This document shows, one piece after another, positions 8,337-15,786 of a DNA stretch of 64,000 nt (position 1 is its first letter; each line of letters begins with the position of its first letter). A program made the translations under genes and the position numbers. The notes under the pieces were generated by a model. The model did not search any database, had not been told where the DNA came from, and saw nothing but the letters and a program-made list of their open reading frames with translations. The stretch is taken from positions 26,611-90,610 of the forward strand of contig JARKOV010000149.1 in assembly GCA_029975965.1 (NCBI GenBank), read 5' to 3'. The stretch is from Anaerolinea sp. Lineage in GTDB: Bacteria; Chloroflexota; Anaerolineae; Anaerolineales; Anaerolineaceae.

Positions 8337-8684
8337 ATGATTACCCCTACTTTAACCCAAGAAATCACTGCGTTGCATGCCAATATTTGCTCGGCGCTGG
8401 CGGATCCGAGTCGCATCTTGATCTTGTATGCCTTGAACGAAAAGCCCAGCAATGTCAGCTCGCTTGCCGAAGTGCTGGGCATTTCGCAGTCCGCAGCATC
8501 CCGTCACCTTAACCTGCTGCGCGAGCGTGGCATTGTTACCTCGCAGCGCGAGGGACAGTCGGTGGTAAATTCACTGACCGACCCGCGCATTATCGAAGCG
8601 CTCGACCTGTTGCGCGCAGTGCTGACCAGCAAGTTGAAGAATCAGGCTGCCCTGGTCGAATCGGGTCTCGATTCATCGATCTAA
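8337..8684 (+). CDS. ArsR-family transcriptional regulator of the sulfur operon
   Basis: A 115-residue winged-helix protein: helices from residue 9, LADPSRILILYAL at about 21 to 33, and the recognition helix in LGISQSAASRHLNLLRERGIV near 47 to 67, with a beta wing (TSQREGQSVV). The metal-site motif ELCVCDL is absent (NVSSLAEVL instead) and only one cysteine, C18, is present. Sulfide-responsive SqrR/BigR proteins use two cysteines, so the sensing mode here is unclear. First gene of an operon with sqr, hence probably its repressor; a palindrome in the leader is a candidate operator. Confidence 0.88.
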   Translation: MITPTLTQEITALHANICSALADPSRILILYALNEKPSNVSSLAEVLGISQSAASRHLNLLRERGIVTSQREGQSVVNSLTDPRIIEALDLLRAVLTSKLKNQAALVESGLDSSI

Positions 8685-8708
8685 TTTCACTTTCTCCGGG
8701 AGAAAACA

Positions 8709-9941
8709 ATGAAGAAACTGGTTATTCTTGGGGCCGGCACGGCCGGCACGATGGTGGTCAACCGCTTGAGCAAGCTGCTCAACATGGATGAGTGGCAGAT
8801 CACCCTGGTGGACCAGGACCCGGTGCATTATTACCAGCCCGGCTATCTCTTGATCCCCTTCGATATGTACGCTCGAAAAGATGTGGTGAAACCGAAAACC
8901 CACTTTGTTCCTCGTGGGGCCAGGTTGATCCTCTCGACGATCGATGGCATCGAGCCCGAAGCGAACCGGGTGAAGTTGGGAAACGGCACGACCCTTGACT
9001 ACGACTTTCTGATCATCGCCACCGGAGCTGATATTCACCCCGCCGAGACTCCCGGCCTGGCAGAGCATGAATGGGGTAAGTCGATCCACACTTTTTATTC
9101 GCTGGACGGCGCAGTTGCCCTGGCGAACAAACTGCGCACCTGGGAAGGCGGGCGGTTGGTCGTCAACGTGGTCGAGAACCCGATTAAGTGCCCTGTGGCG
9201 CCGCTCGAGTTCCTCATGCTGGCGGATTGGTACTTCCATGAACGGGGCATCCGTGACCGGGTTGAGCTGGTCTATGCGACCCCGTTGCCAGGGGCGTTCA
9301 CCAAGCCAATTGCCTCAAAATTGTTGGGCGACCTGTTGGTTCAGAAGGGCATAAACGTCGAGGCCGAGTATATGATCGAGCGCGCTGAACCGGATGAGAA
9401 GAAGATTTACTCCTACGACGAGAGAGAGATCGAATACGATTTACTGGTCAGCGTGCCGCTCAATAAAGGTGCGGATGTGATCGGGAAATCTGGCCTGGGC
9501 GATGAGTTGAATTACGTTCCGGTCAATAAGCATACCTTCCTCTCCGACCAGTTCGCGAACATTTTCGTGTTGGGAGATGCCTCGAATGCTCCCGCCTCCA
9601 AGGCCGGATCGGTGACCCATTTTGCCGTGGACACGTTTGGCGAGAACTTCGTGCGCTACACGGAAGGGCGCGAGCTGCTCCCGCTCTTCGACGGGCACGC
9701 CAACTGCTTCCTCGAGTCTGGGTTCGGCAAAGGCCTGCTGATCGACTTCAACTATGAGCAAGAGCCGCTCCCCGGGCGCTATCCGTTGCCGGGTATCGGG
9801 CCTTTCACCCTCTTGGAGGAGTCCGAGATCAATCACTGGGGCAAGTTGATGTTCCGCTGGATGTATTGGAACCTGCTGCTCAAGGGTCAGGAGCTGCCCT
9901 TATCCGCGACGATGAGCATGGCCGGCAAGTGGAAGAGCTAG
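8709..9941 (+). CDS. sqr: Sulfide:quinone oxidoreductase-like flavoprotein
   Basis: FAD enzyme of the SQR/flavocytochrome c sulfide dehydrogenase family, which oxidises sulfide to polysulfide or persulfide and passes electrons to quinone at the membrane. The FAD motif GAGTAG is at residues 8 to 13, LIIATGAD near 101, and the second flavin segment FVLGDASNAPASKAGSV near 285 to 301. A cysteine near 161 in NPIKCPVAP matches the first redox cysteine of SQR, and one near 332 in HANCFLESG is a candidate for the second. The C-terminus (KLMFRWMYWNLLLKG) is amphipathic, fitting membrane attachment. At 410 residues it has family length. Start ATG follows TCCGGGAGAA. Co-directional sulfur-carrier genes downstream support the role. 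Confidence 0.85.
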   Translation: MKKLVILGAGTAGTMVVNRLSKLLNMDEWQITLVDQDPVHYYQPGYLLIPFDMYARKDVVKPKTHFVPRGARLILSTIDGIEPEANRVKLGNGTTLDYDFLIIATGADIHPAETPGLAEHEWGKSIHTFYSLDGAVALANKLRTWEGGRLVVNVVENPIKCPVAPLEFLMLADWYFHERGIRDRVELVYATPLPGAFTKPIASKLLGDLLVQKGINVEAEYMIERAEPDEKKIYSYDEREIEYDLLVSVPLNKGADVIGKSGLGDELNYVPVNKHTFLSDQFANIFVLGDASNAPASKAGSVTHFAVDTFGENFVRYTEGRELLPLFDGHANCFLESGFGKGLLIDFNYEQEPLPGRYPLPGIGPFTLLEESEINHWGKLMFRWMYWNLLLKGQELPLSATMSMAGKWKS

Positions 9942-9946
9942 GAGGG

Positions 9947-10642
9947 ATGATGGAGCAGGCACTTGCGGAACTGAACCAGAAGCTAGATGCTCTTTCTGTC
10001 CAGGTGGCCTACCTGGCGGAGCAAGCCCAGCTCGCAGAGCGCTCGCGTGAAGCCGGTGACGAGCTCTTGCAAGATGTGATGCCCATCGCGCGCGATGCAA
10101 TGGCGCGTGTCTCCAATGAAATGGAAGAGGTGCAGGAATACCTTCAGGTCGAAGACCTGGTGCGGCTGTTGAAGAAACTGGCCCGGCACTTGCCTCAGAT
10201 CGAGATGTTGCTGGATCAGCTTGACAGTGTCACCGACCTGCTGGAAGTCATGGAGCCGATCACCAAAGAGGGCGTCGATAAAGTGACCACCCTGATGGGA
10301 GAGTTGGAAAAGAAAGGCTACTTTGCCTTTGCGCGCGGCGGGGCTCGCATCGCAGATAACGTGGTGACATCCTTTACCGAGGAGGACGTCAACCGGTTGG
10401 GCGACAACATCGTGCTGATCCTTAACACGGTGAAAGATATGACCCAGCCGGAGATCATGAACTTCGTGCGCAACACGCTGCTTGTGGCGGAAAAAGAGGT
10501 CGAAAAGCCGGTCGATACCTCGCTGATGGGGCTGATGCGCCAGATGCGCGATCCGGCTGTCCGGCGCGGCCTCGCTTTGACCCTGCGCGTCTTGCATGTG
10601 GTCGGCGAGCAAGCCGCCGGTAACGAAAATCGTAATGCTTAA
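9947..10642 (+). CDS. DUF1641 protein of the sqr operon
   Basis: A 231-residue, mostly helical, acidic protein without signal peptide or cysteines. The N-terminal 60 residues look like a coiled coil (ALAELNQKLDALSVQVAYLA). The centre, with LVRLLKKLARHLPQIEMLLDQLDSVTDLLEVMEPITKEG, is the DUF1641 region. DUF1641 proteins are often encoded beside SQR-type flavoproteins or formate dehydrogenases, but their function is unknown to me; a structural or membrane-recruiting role is possible. The start was set at the ATG-ATG pair right after AGGAGGG; the second ATG at 9950 has the better spacing. It starts 5 bases after sqr ends. Confidence 0.8.
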   Translation: MMEQALAELNQKLDALSVQVAYLAEQAQLAERSREAGDELLQDVMPIARDAMARVSNEMEEVQEYLQVEDLVRLLKKLARHLPQIEMLLDQLDSVTDLLEVMEPITKEGVDKVTTLMGELEKKGYFAFARGGARIADNVVTSFTEEDVNRLGDNIVLILNTVKDMTQPEIMNFVRNTLLVAEKEVEKPVDTSLMGLMRQMRDPAVRRGLALTLRVLHVVGEQAAGNENRNA

Positions 10643-10673
10643 ATTATTTCAACCAATCTGGCAGGAGGAATCA

Positions 10674-10991
10674 ATGGCAACACGTGAGATCGCAGGAAAG
10701 ACCGTTCAGGTCAACGAGGAAGGGTTCATGACCAACCCGGCGGAGTGGACCAAGGAAATTGCGGTGGAGATCGCCAAGGAAGAAGGCATCGCCGAATTGA
10801 GCGCAGCGCACTGGCAGGTGATCGATTTCTGCCGCAAGAGCGCCGCCACCAGCGGAAAAGCGCCGACGTTGCGCACGATCACCACTGGCTCAGGCGTCTC
10901 GACCAAGGACCTGTTCACGCTGTTCCCCAAGGGACCGGCGAAGAAGGTGGCGCGCATTTCAGGGTTGGGCAAGCCGGAAGGCTGCGTCTAG
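10674..10991 (+). CDS. TusE/DsrC-family sulfur carrier
   Basis: A 105-residue protein of the DsrC/TusE fold, which carries sulfur as a persulfide on a cysteine in a flexible C-terminal arm. The tail ends GLGKPEGCV, with the conserved penultimate cysteine. DsrC proper has a second cysteine 11 residues earlier; here that place is alanine, and the protein has just one further cysteine, in DFCRKS near 55. It is therefore of the single-arm-cysteine (TusE/RspA) type, suited to handing sulfur on rather than forming the DsrC trisulfide. Start follows GGAGGAA. Sits between DUF1641 and dsrE in the sqr operon; no tusBCD or dsrAB is in the window. Confidence 0.88.
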   Translation: MATREIAGKTVQVNEEGFMTNPAEWTKEIAVEIAKEEGIAELSAAHWQVIDFCRKSAATSGKAPTLRTITTGSGVSTKDLFTLFPKGPAKKVARISGLGKPEGCV

Positions 10992-11032
10992 CCGCCAGCA
11001 AGGCAAAGTTGGATTCAACGGAGGTATTTCGC

Positions 11033-11536
11033 ATGGCTGACGAGAACCGCAAGATCGCATTTATTTGCTCCAAGGGCACCCTGGATATGGCTTACCCGGC
11101 GCTGGTGATGGGCTGGGCGGCCCTCGGCAACGGGATCGACGTGACCATCTTCTTCACCTTCTGGGGCATGGATTTAATTAACAAGATGCGGGTGGATCAC
11201 CTGGAGATTGCTCCGGTGGCCAACACCAGCATGAAGATGAGCTTGATGGGCGTGAATACGGGCAACCTGGGTATCCCCAACCTGATGGGCGTCTTGCCTG
11301 GCATGACCGCCTTTGCCACCAAGCTGATGAACGACAAAATGAAAGCGCTCGATGTTCCGCCGGTGCGCGAATACCTGCAAATGCTGGTGGACGCCGGGGC
11401 GAAACTGTATGCCTGCAAGATGTCGGTGGATATGTTCGGGCTTGCCAAGGAAGACTTCATCGACGGCGTCATCGACATCGTCACCGCGGGCGATTTCATG
11501 GATATGACCGAAGGCGCGCAGATTATCTTCATCTAG
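11033..11536 (+). CDS. DsrE/DsrF-family sulfurtransferase (DsrE2-like)
   Basis: A 167-residue protein of the DsrE superfamily (peroxiredoxin-like DsrE/DsrF/DrsH type). It starts NRKIAFICSKGTLDMAYPAL and includes DVTIFFTFWGM, MLVDAGAKLYACKMSVDMFGL and ends GAQIIFI, a typical DsrE layout. The cysteine in YACKMS near 121 matches the sulfur-carrying cysteine of DsrE2-type proteins; a second is at 12 in FICSKG. It probably takes part in persulfide relay with the TusE-like protein encoded just upstream. The start is the ATG after GGAGGTATTTCGC; longer upstream reading-frame extension overlaps tusE out of frame and is rejected. Last gene of the operon, followed by a strong hairpin. Confidence 0.88.
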   Translation: MADENRKIAFICSKGTLDMAYPALVMGWAALGNGIDVTIFFTFWGMDLINKMRVDHLEIAPVANTSMKMSLMGVNTGNLGIPNLMGVLPGMTAFATKLMNDKMKALDVPPVREYLQMLVDAGAKLYACKMSVDMFGLAKEDFIDGVIDIVTAGDFMDMTEGAQIIFI

Positions 11537-11554
11537 GATTTCGTTCTAAAACAG

Positions 11555-11587
11555 AACACAGGCCGGCAAACCATGCCGGCCTGTGTT
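11555..11587. terminator. Hairpin after the sulfur operon
   Basis: Fourteen-base perfect arms (11555-11568 and 11574-11587) around a 5-base loop, between the convergent dsrE-like gene and the glycosyltransferase. There is no T-run on either strand. Confidence 0.65.
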
Positions 11588-11601
11588 GCGTTCCAGCCAA
11601 C

Positions 11602-13173
11602 TCACGGAGAAGCGGGGCGTACCTCAAAAACCACCGAGTCTCCGTCGCGGTACACTTCTTGCAGACCGGGGTCTTGCGCAGCCGTTTCTAGAAAGCCCTT
11701 GTGGCGCAAGTCGGTCAACACGTAGCTGGCGCCGAACGCCTGGGCAATCAGCGCGGACGGTTCGTCGATATCTCCCTGCGTGATCTCAACCCATACCTGG
11801 TAAAGGTCGGCATCGTACAGCAGCATATAAGTGGGATCCAACCCGATCAGGTAGGTATTGTGGGTGTTGTAGAAGAACAGGCGGGGAAAATCGTCCCAGT
11901 CGGTCTGGAACACGCGCGCACCGGCGGGGGTGTTGGCTGCCAGCCAGGCGGATGATCCGGCGTAAGTCTGGGATGGTTTGGAGGTTTGCAGGCTGGCCTG
12001 TGCGTCGCGCAGGGTCACCCAGGCACCTGGAAGCAGTACCAGGATCAGGGCCAGCGCCGGCAGGAACCGGCGCAAGCGGCCATCCGGCGAGGGCGTCTCC
12101 AGCGAGGAGAACACTGCCGACCAGGCAAACGCGGCAAAGACCAGGGCGAAGGGGGGAAAATATTCGATGAAGCGCCTGGACTGCATCAACATCAAACCAA
12201 ACAGGCTGGCAAGAATGAAACTGACCGCGGTGCGCAGGTCGATGCGCTTGCCGCTCAAGCCCAGCGCAAAGGCGCCGCTGACGAAAGCGAACAGGGCCAG
12301 GGGTGAATTCTTCAATAACTGCGCGGTTTCGTAGGGGTACCATTCGTTGCCCACGCTGATCTCAGTCGCCTCGAACAGCTTCGGCACGATGTGCTGGAAC
12401 GCGAAGACGACATTGTGAGGGAAATAGGGATTGATCAGCAATCCCAACAACGTCCCTGCCGCGGTGTAGAGCAGCGGCTTGAGATCGAGCTTCTTCTCGA
12501 TCAACCAGGCGGCGATCACATAGACCACGGCGATGATACCCAGCAAAGGAAATGCATCGTACAGCCAGACGTAAACGAAGGAGAGCACCCCCAGGTGGAG
12601 ATAATTCTTGCGCAGCAGCCAATCCAACCCGAGCATTAACACGGCCAGGGAGAGCGACTGAGCCCGGGTGATGCTCATCCGGTAAATAAAGGCCTCGGAA
12701 ATCGCGACCAGCCCCAACGCCCACAAGGGAGCCAGGCGAATGCGCTGATTTTTGAATACGTACCAGGTGCTCAGGAAGGCCAGGCTCGCGAAGGTCACTG
12801 CGGCCAGCTTGGCCCCGATTACCAGGTTGCCGAAGGTGAAAGGGATCAGGGCGACGTGGAAGAGAAAATGATGGTCGTAAAACTCGCGCGGGTTCAAGAT
12901 AGAAAGCGGCAACCAGGGGAACTCCGGCTTGAGCCCTTCGGTGCGCATCAGGTATGCCAGCTTGATATGGTAATAGCCGTCGTTGTCGGGTAAATCGGAG
13001 CTGGCGAACTGCACGAGCGCCAGAAAGAGGATGAATACCGCCCATATCAACCAACCGCTGCGAGTCTCTCGCCATGCACTGAGCAGCATCGCCTTCAAGT
13101 TCAGCGATCGGACGGTGGACGTCCACCAGGGACGGATCCGGAAGGATCGGGCTTTGCTGAGCATCTCTTCCAT
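11602..13173 (-). CDS. Membrane glycosyltransferase of the GT-C fold (STT3/PMT-like)
   Basis: A 523-residue protein with about 11 to 13 membrane helices (for example LIWAVFILFLALVQFA, FVYVWLYDAFPLLGIIAVVYVIAAW, AVSFILASLFGLMLM) and a soluble C-terminus of about 120 residues. The first loop has SSDLPDNDGYYHIK, resembling the DxxYH-type acidic motif that binds metal and lipid-linked sugar in STT3/AglB and PMT enzymes. The second loop NPREFYDHHFLFH adds acidic and His residues. It likely moves a sugar from a polyprenyl phosphate carrier outside the membrane; substrate unknown. The start is the ATG after AAGGAGAACCCTG; the TTG six codons upstream lies inside that ribosome site. A hairpin sits just before the ribosome site. 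Confidence 0.72.
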   Translation of the reverse strand: MEEMLSKARSFRIRPWWTSTVRSLNLKAMLLSAWRETRSGWLIWAVFILFLALVQFASSDLPDNDGYYHIKLAYLMRTEGLKPEFPWLPLSILNPREFYDHHFLFHVALIPFTFGNLVIGAKLAAVTFASLAFLSTWYVFKNQRIRLAPLWALGLVAISEAFIYRMSITRAQSLSLAVLMLGLDWLLRKNYLHLGVLSFVYVWLYDAFPLLGIIAVVYVIAAWLIEKKLDLKPLLYTAAGTLLGLLINPYFPHNVVFAFQHIVPKLFEATEISVGNEWYPYETAQLLKNSPLALFAFVSGAFALGLSGKRIDLRTAVSFILASLFGLMLMQSRRFIEYFPPFALVFAAFAWSAVFSSLETPSPDGRLRRFLPALALILVLLPGAWVTLRDAQASLQTSKPSQTYAGSSAWLAANTPAGARVFQTDWDDFPRLFFYNTHNTYLIGLDPTYMLLYDADLYQVWVEITQGDIDEPSALIAQAFGASYVLTDLRHKGFLETAAQDPGLQEVYRDGDSVVFEVRPASP

Positions 13174-13192
13174 CAGGGTTCTCCTTGACAAG

Positions 13193-13229
13193 GATTTGCA
13201 GGCCGGTTACTATGACCGGCCTGCAAATC
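13193..13229 (-). terminator. Hairpin between the DUF5667 gene and the GT-C gene
   Basis: Perfect 15-base arms (13193-13207 and 13215-13229) with a 7-base loop. On the minus strand it follows the DUF5667 gene and ends a few bases before the ribosome site of the next gene. It lacks a T-run; it could terminate, attenuate, or protect mRNA. Confidence 0.6.
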
Positions 13230-13264
13230 GTGGGGGTGATGATTAGCCGGTAATCACGACGGAA

Positions 13265-14152
13265 TTAATCGTCGTCGTCATCGCCGTTGTCATTGCCGTT
13301 ATCGTCGTTGCCGTTGTCGTCGTTGCCGTTGTCGTCGTTGCCGTTGTCGTCGTTGCTGTTGTTGTCATTGCCGTTGTCATCGTTGCCGTTGTCGTCATTG
13401 CTGTTGGCATTGCTATTGCTGTTCGAGTTGCCGCTGCCAATCTTGCTCTTGTTGTCATTGCCTTTGTCATCATCATTGCCATTGTCATCATTGCTGTTGG
13501 CATTTTTATTGCCGTCATCATCATTGTCATTGTCGTCGTTGCTATTGGCATTGGCATTGTCGTTGCCATTGTCATCGTTGCTGTTGTCATTGTCATTGCC
13601 ATTGTCGTCATTGCTGTTGGCATTGGCGTTGCTGTTGCTATTGTCGGAGGGCAATTCCAGGCTTCCGGCGGTGCGGGTCGAGTCGAGGGCGCGGGCCACG
13701 GCGGTTCGGACGGCATCCGGGGCATTGGCGGCCAGAACGCTCAATGTCTGCGCGTAAGAGGTGAGGGCAGCGGTGATCTCCTGGGCGATTCGGGCGGCGC
13801 GGGCCGGATCATTGGCAGAGAGGGTATCGAGCTCCAGAATGGCGCCGTTGATCGCGGCTTCAAAGGCCAGGACGGCCTGGCTGACCTGTGTATAGCGCCC
13901 TTCCTCGATCAGTTTGCTGATTTCCGCCAGCCGCTCCTGGGCAAATTGGAGTTTTAGCTGCGCCCGGTTTCCGGCATCTTGCGCCAGGTTCAGGCGGGTC
14001 TGTTCAATCGAGGTTTTCACCGGGTAAAGAGCATCGCCGGGGATGGCGGATTTGGCGGCTACACTTGTGATGCCGATACCACCGAAGACCAGTGCCACTA
14101 GCACGAATGCCAGGGCGAGGATGCGGATTGTGGACGATTGTTTGGGGTTCAT
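13265..14152 (-). CDS. DUF5667 secreted/anchored protein with Asn/Asp-rich tail
   Basis: Residues 9 to 33 form a signal anchor (ILALAFVLVALVFGGIGITSVAAKS). Residues 34 to about 165 are a helical DUF5667 domain, with the family phrase PGDALYPVKTSIEQTRL and repeated helices (LAEISKLIEEGRYTQV). From about 172 to the end the sequence is almost only Asn and Asp with Ser, Ala, Gly and Lys, some 120 residues, ending in five Asp; such tails may bind cations or extend from the cell surface. Its role is unknown. The ATG after GGAGGAAACAAAA is chosen, with a -10 TATGAT at 14195-14200 (minus). Divergent from a two-component system that could regulate it. Confidence 0.8.
   Translation of the reverse strand: MNPKQSSTIRILALAFVLVALVFGGIGITSVAAKSAIPGDALYPVKTSIEQTRLNLAQDAGNRAQLKLQFAQERLAEISKLIEEGRYTQVSQAVLAFEAAINGAILELDTLSANDPARAARIAQEITAALTSYAQTLSVLAANAPDAVRTAVARALDSTRTAGSLELPSDNSNSNANANSNDDNGNDNDNSNDDNGNDNANANSNDDNDNDDDGNKNANSNDDNGNDDDKGNDNKSKIGSGNSNSNSNANSNDDNGNDDNGNDNNSNDDNGNDDNGNDDNGNDDNGNDNGDDDDD
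13268..13640 (-). repeat. Low-complexity Asn/Asp codon repeats
   Basis: The 3' part of the DUF5667 gene consists of reiterated GAC/GAT/AAC/AAT codons. Blocks of 15 bases (for the peptide N-D-D-N-G) recur in tandem at 13290-13350, making this tract prone to length change. Confidence 0.8.
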
Positions 14153-14194
14153 TTTTGTTTCCTCCAGTTGGTTGTCGTGTTTCGATCTGCGTCC

Positions 14195-14200
14195 ATCATA
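14195..14200 (-). promoter_or_regulatory. -10 box of the DUF5667 gene
   Basis: TATGAT on the minus strand; transcription would start near 14188, leaving a leader of about 36 bases that carries GGAGGA before the ATG. Confidence 0.45.
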
Positions 14201-14289
14201 CCTGCTCAGGACGGGTGCTAAAACCGTCGCAAGTCGATCCTTGATGCGAGCTTTGGTCTCAATTTCCTGACACAAATTAAGACTTTCGT

Positions 14290-14303
14290 CGGATACTTAT
14301 CCG
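14290..14303. promoter_or_regulatory. Inverted repeat upstream of the histidine kinase
   Basis: CGGATA-CT-TATCCG, 6-base perfect arms, about 50 to 63 bases before the predicted kinase transcription start and within the intergenic region shared with the DUF5667 gene. A plausible response-regulator site. Confidence 0.35.
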
Positions 14304-14339
14304 GGCCTTTTAGGGCAATCGGGATGACCATCCTCCAGG

Positions 14340-14345
14340 TATAAT
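14340..14345 (+). promoter_or_regulatory. -10 box of the histidine kinase gene, leaderless type
   Basis: Perfect TATAAT ending 7 bases before the kinase ATG. No ribosome site is present between them. Confidence 0.55.
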
Positions 14346-14352
14346 TTTATTA

Positions 14353-15786
14353 ATGAAGAAAATCACAGGTCGCATCCGGAATTTCTTCGCGAGCCTCGAT
14401 CTCAGCCAGCGATTCATGTTGGCCAGTTTATTGATCCTGTTGCTTGGGGTGGTCGGCATCAGCGCGTGGGTCGAGCACCAGATCGTGACGGGGGTGATCC
14501 ACCGCGCCGGTGCGACGACCGCGCTGTACGTCGACAGTTTTGTCTCTCCCTACCTGCAGGAGCTGGGTCAGTCGGATGATTTGACGCCGGAACATGAGGC
14601 TGCCTTGGGCAGGCTGCTTCAAGATACGCCGATGGGTCAACAGATTGTGGCCTTGAAGGTTTGGAACACCCGCGGTAAGCTGCTCTACACCACCGACCGC
14701 TCGGTTGTCGGAAAGACTTATCCGATGCACGAGGGGATGCTGCGCGCCCGCTTGGGCGAGGTTGTTTCTGAAATCTCCACGCTCAATGAAGAAGAAAATG
14801 CCGCCCTGGGAGCGCTTTACGATCACCTGCTGGAGACGTACAGTCCGGTCTGGCTGAGTGGGACCGACCAGGTCATTGCGGTGGCTGAGTATTATCACCT
14901 CACCGATGAGCTCGACCGTGAGATCGCCGTCTTGAAACAGCGAACCTGGCTGGTGGTTGGGGTTGTCTTATTCTTGATCTACCTGCTCCTGGCGGGTTTC
15001 GTGCGCAGAACATCGGACACGATCACCACCCAACAGACGGACCTGGCTCAGAAAGTGGTGCAACTGACCAACCTGCTCTCGCAGAACCGGGCGCTCCACC
15101 AGCGGGTGCGCCGGGCGTCGGCAAGCGTAGCGCTACTGAATGAAGGCTACTTGCGCCGGATCGGCTCCGAGCTGCATGACGGGCCAGCGCAGGACCTGGG
15201 CCTATCACTGCTGCGGCTCGACTCGCTGGTCGGAAAAATCGAAGATCATCCGGAGAATTTGACTGGGACGAAAGTTATTGAGCAAATCGAGGAGATTGAG
15301 GTCTCGCTGCAAAACGCGCTGAAAGAAATTCGCGGGATCGCCGGCGGTTTGAGCCTGCCCCAACTCGCCCAAATGGGGTTCCGCGAGACGGTCGAGCGCG
15401 TGGTACAGACCCACGAGCGCCAGACTGGCACGCAGGTCGAACTCGAGCTGGGCGAAATTCCCGGGGAGACGTCCCTACCGGTGAAGATCACCGTGTACCG
15501 CCTGATCCAAGAGGGGTTGAACAACGCCTTCCGGCACGCCGGTGGGATGGGCCAAAAGGTTCGCGTGGGTTGTGAGGAAGACCAACTGGTGGTGGAAGTC
15601 TCCGATTCTGGGCCGGGCTTCGAGGCAAGCCAGGTTGCTGGTCAGGAAGATCACCTGGGGTTGAGCGGCATGCGCGAACGAGTGGAAAGCATGGAGGGTC
15701 GGTTCAGCCTGGAAAGCCATCTGGGGCAGGGAACGAAAATCGTCGCCCGGCTGCCGTATCCTGGCGAAGGAAGTGGGGAATCATGA
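14353..15786 (+). CDS. Two-component sensor histidine kinase, NarL-partner type
   Basis: A 477-residue membrane kinase. A first helix at about 22 to 40 (MLASLLILLLGVVGISAWV) and a second at about 197 to 215 (WLVVGVVLFLIYLLLAGFV) enclose an extracytoplasmic sensor of about 155 residues, of no family I can name. Then a coiled coil leads to the HisKA_3 dimerisation box with the phospho-His in GSELHDGPAQDLGLSLLRL near 277, and a HATPase domain with LIQEGLNNAFRHAG, DSGPGF and GLSGMRERVESMEGRF. These kinases phosphorylate LuxR-type regulators; the next gene, overlapping by ATGA, encodes one. The start is set by the leaderless promoter. The signal is unknown. Confidence 0.92.
   Translation: MKKITGRIRNFFASLDLSQRFMLASLLILLLGVVGISAWVEHQIVTGVIHRAGATTALYVDSFVSPYLQELGQSDDLTPEHEAALGRLLQDTPMGQQIVALKVWNTRGKLLYTTDRSVVGKTYPMHEGMLRARLGEVVSEISTLNEEENAALGALYDHLLETYSPVWLSGTDQVIAVAEYYHLTDELDREIAVLKQRTWLVVGVVLFLIYLLLAGFVRRTSDTITTQQTDLAQKVVQLTNLLSQNRALHQRVRRASASVALLNEGYLRRIGSELHDGPAQDLGLSLLRLDSLVGKIEDHPENLTGTKVIEQIEEIEVSLQNALKEIRGIAGGLSLPQLAQMGFRETVERVVQTHERQTGTQVELELGEIPGETSLPVKITVYRLIQEGLNNAFRHAGGMGQKVRVGCEEDQLVVEVSDSGPGFEASQVAGQEDHLGLSGMRERVESMEGRFSLESHLGQGTKIVARLPYPGEGSGES

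Noticed and set aside
13268..13640. Regular tandem repeats that could be mistaken for a CRISPR array.
   Set aside because: Units are short, in-frame Asn/Asp codons inside a gene, with no spacers; no cas gene is present in the window.
13287..13757. Plus-strand frame coding repeated Leu-Pro-Leu-Ser units, resembling a leucine-rich membrane repeat protein.
   Set aside because: It is the antisense reading of the Asn/Asp codon repeats in the DUF5667 gene.
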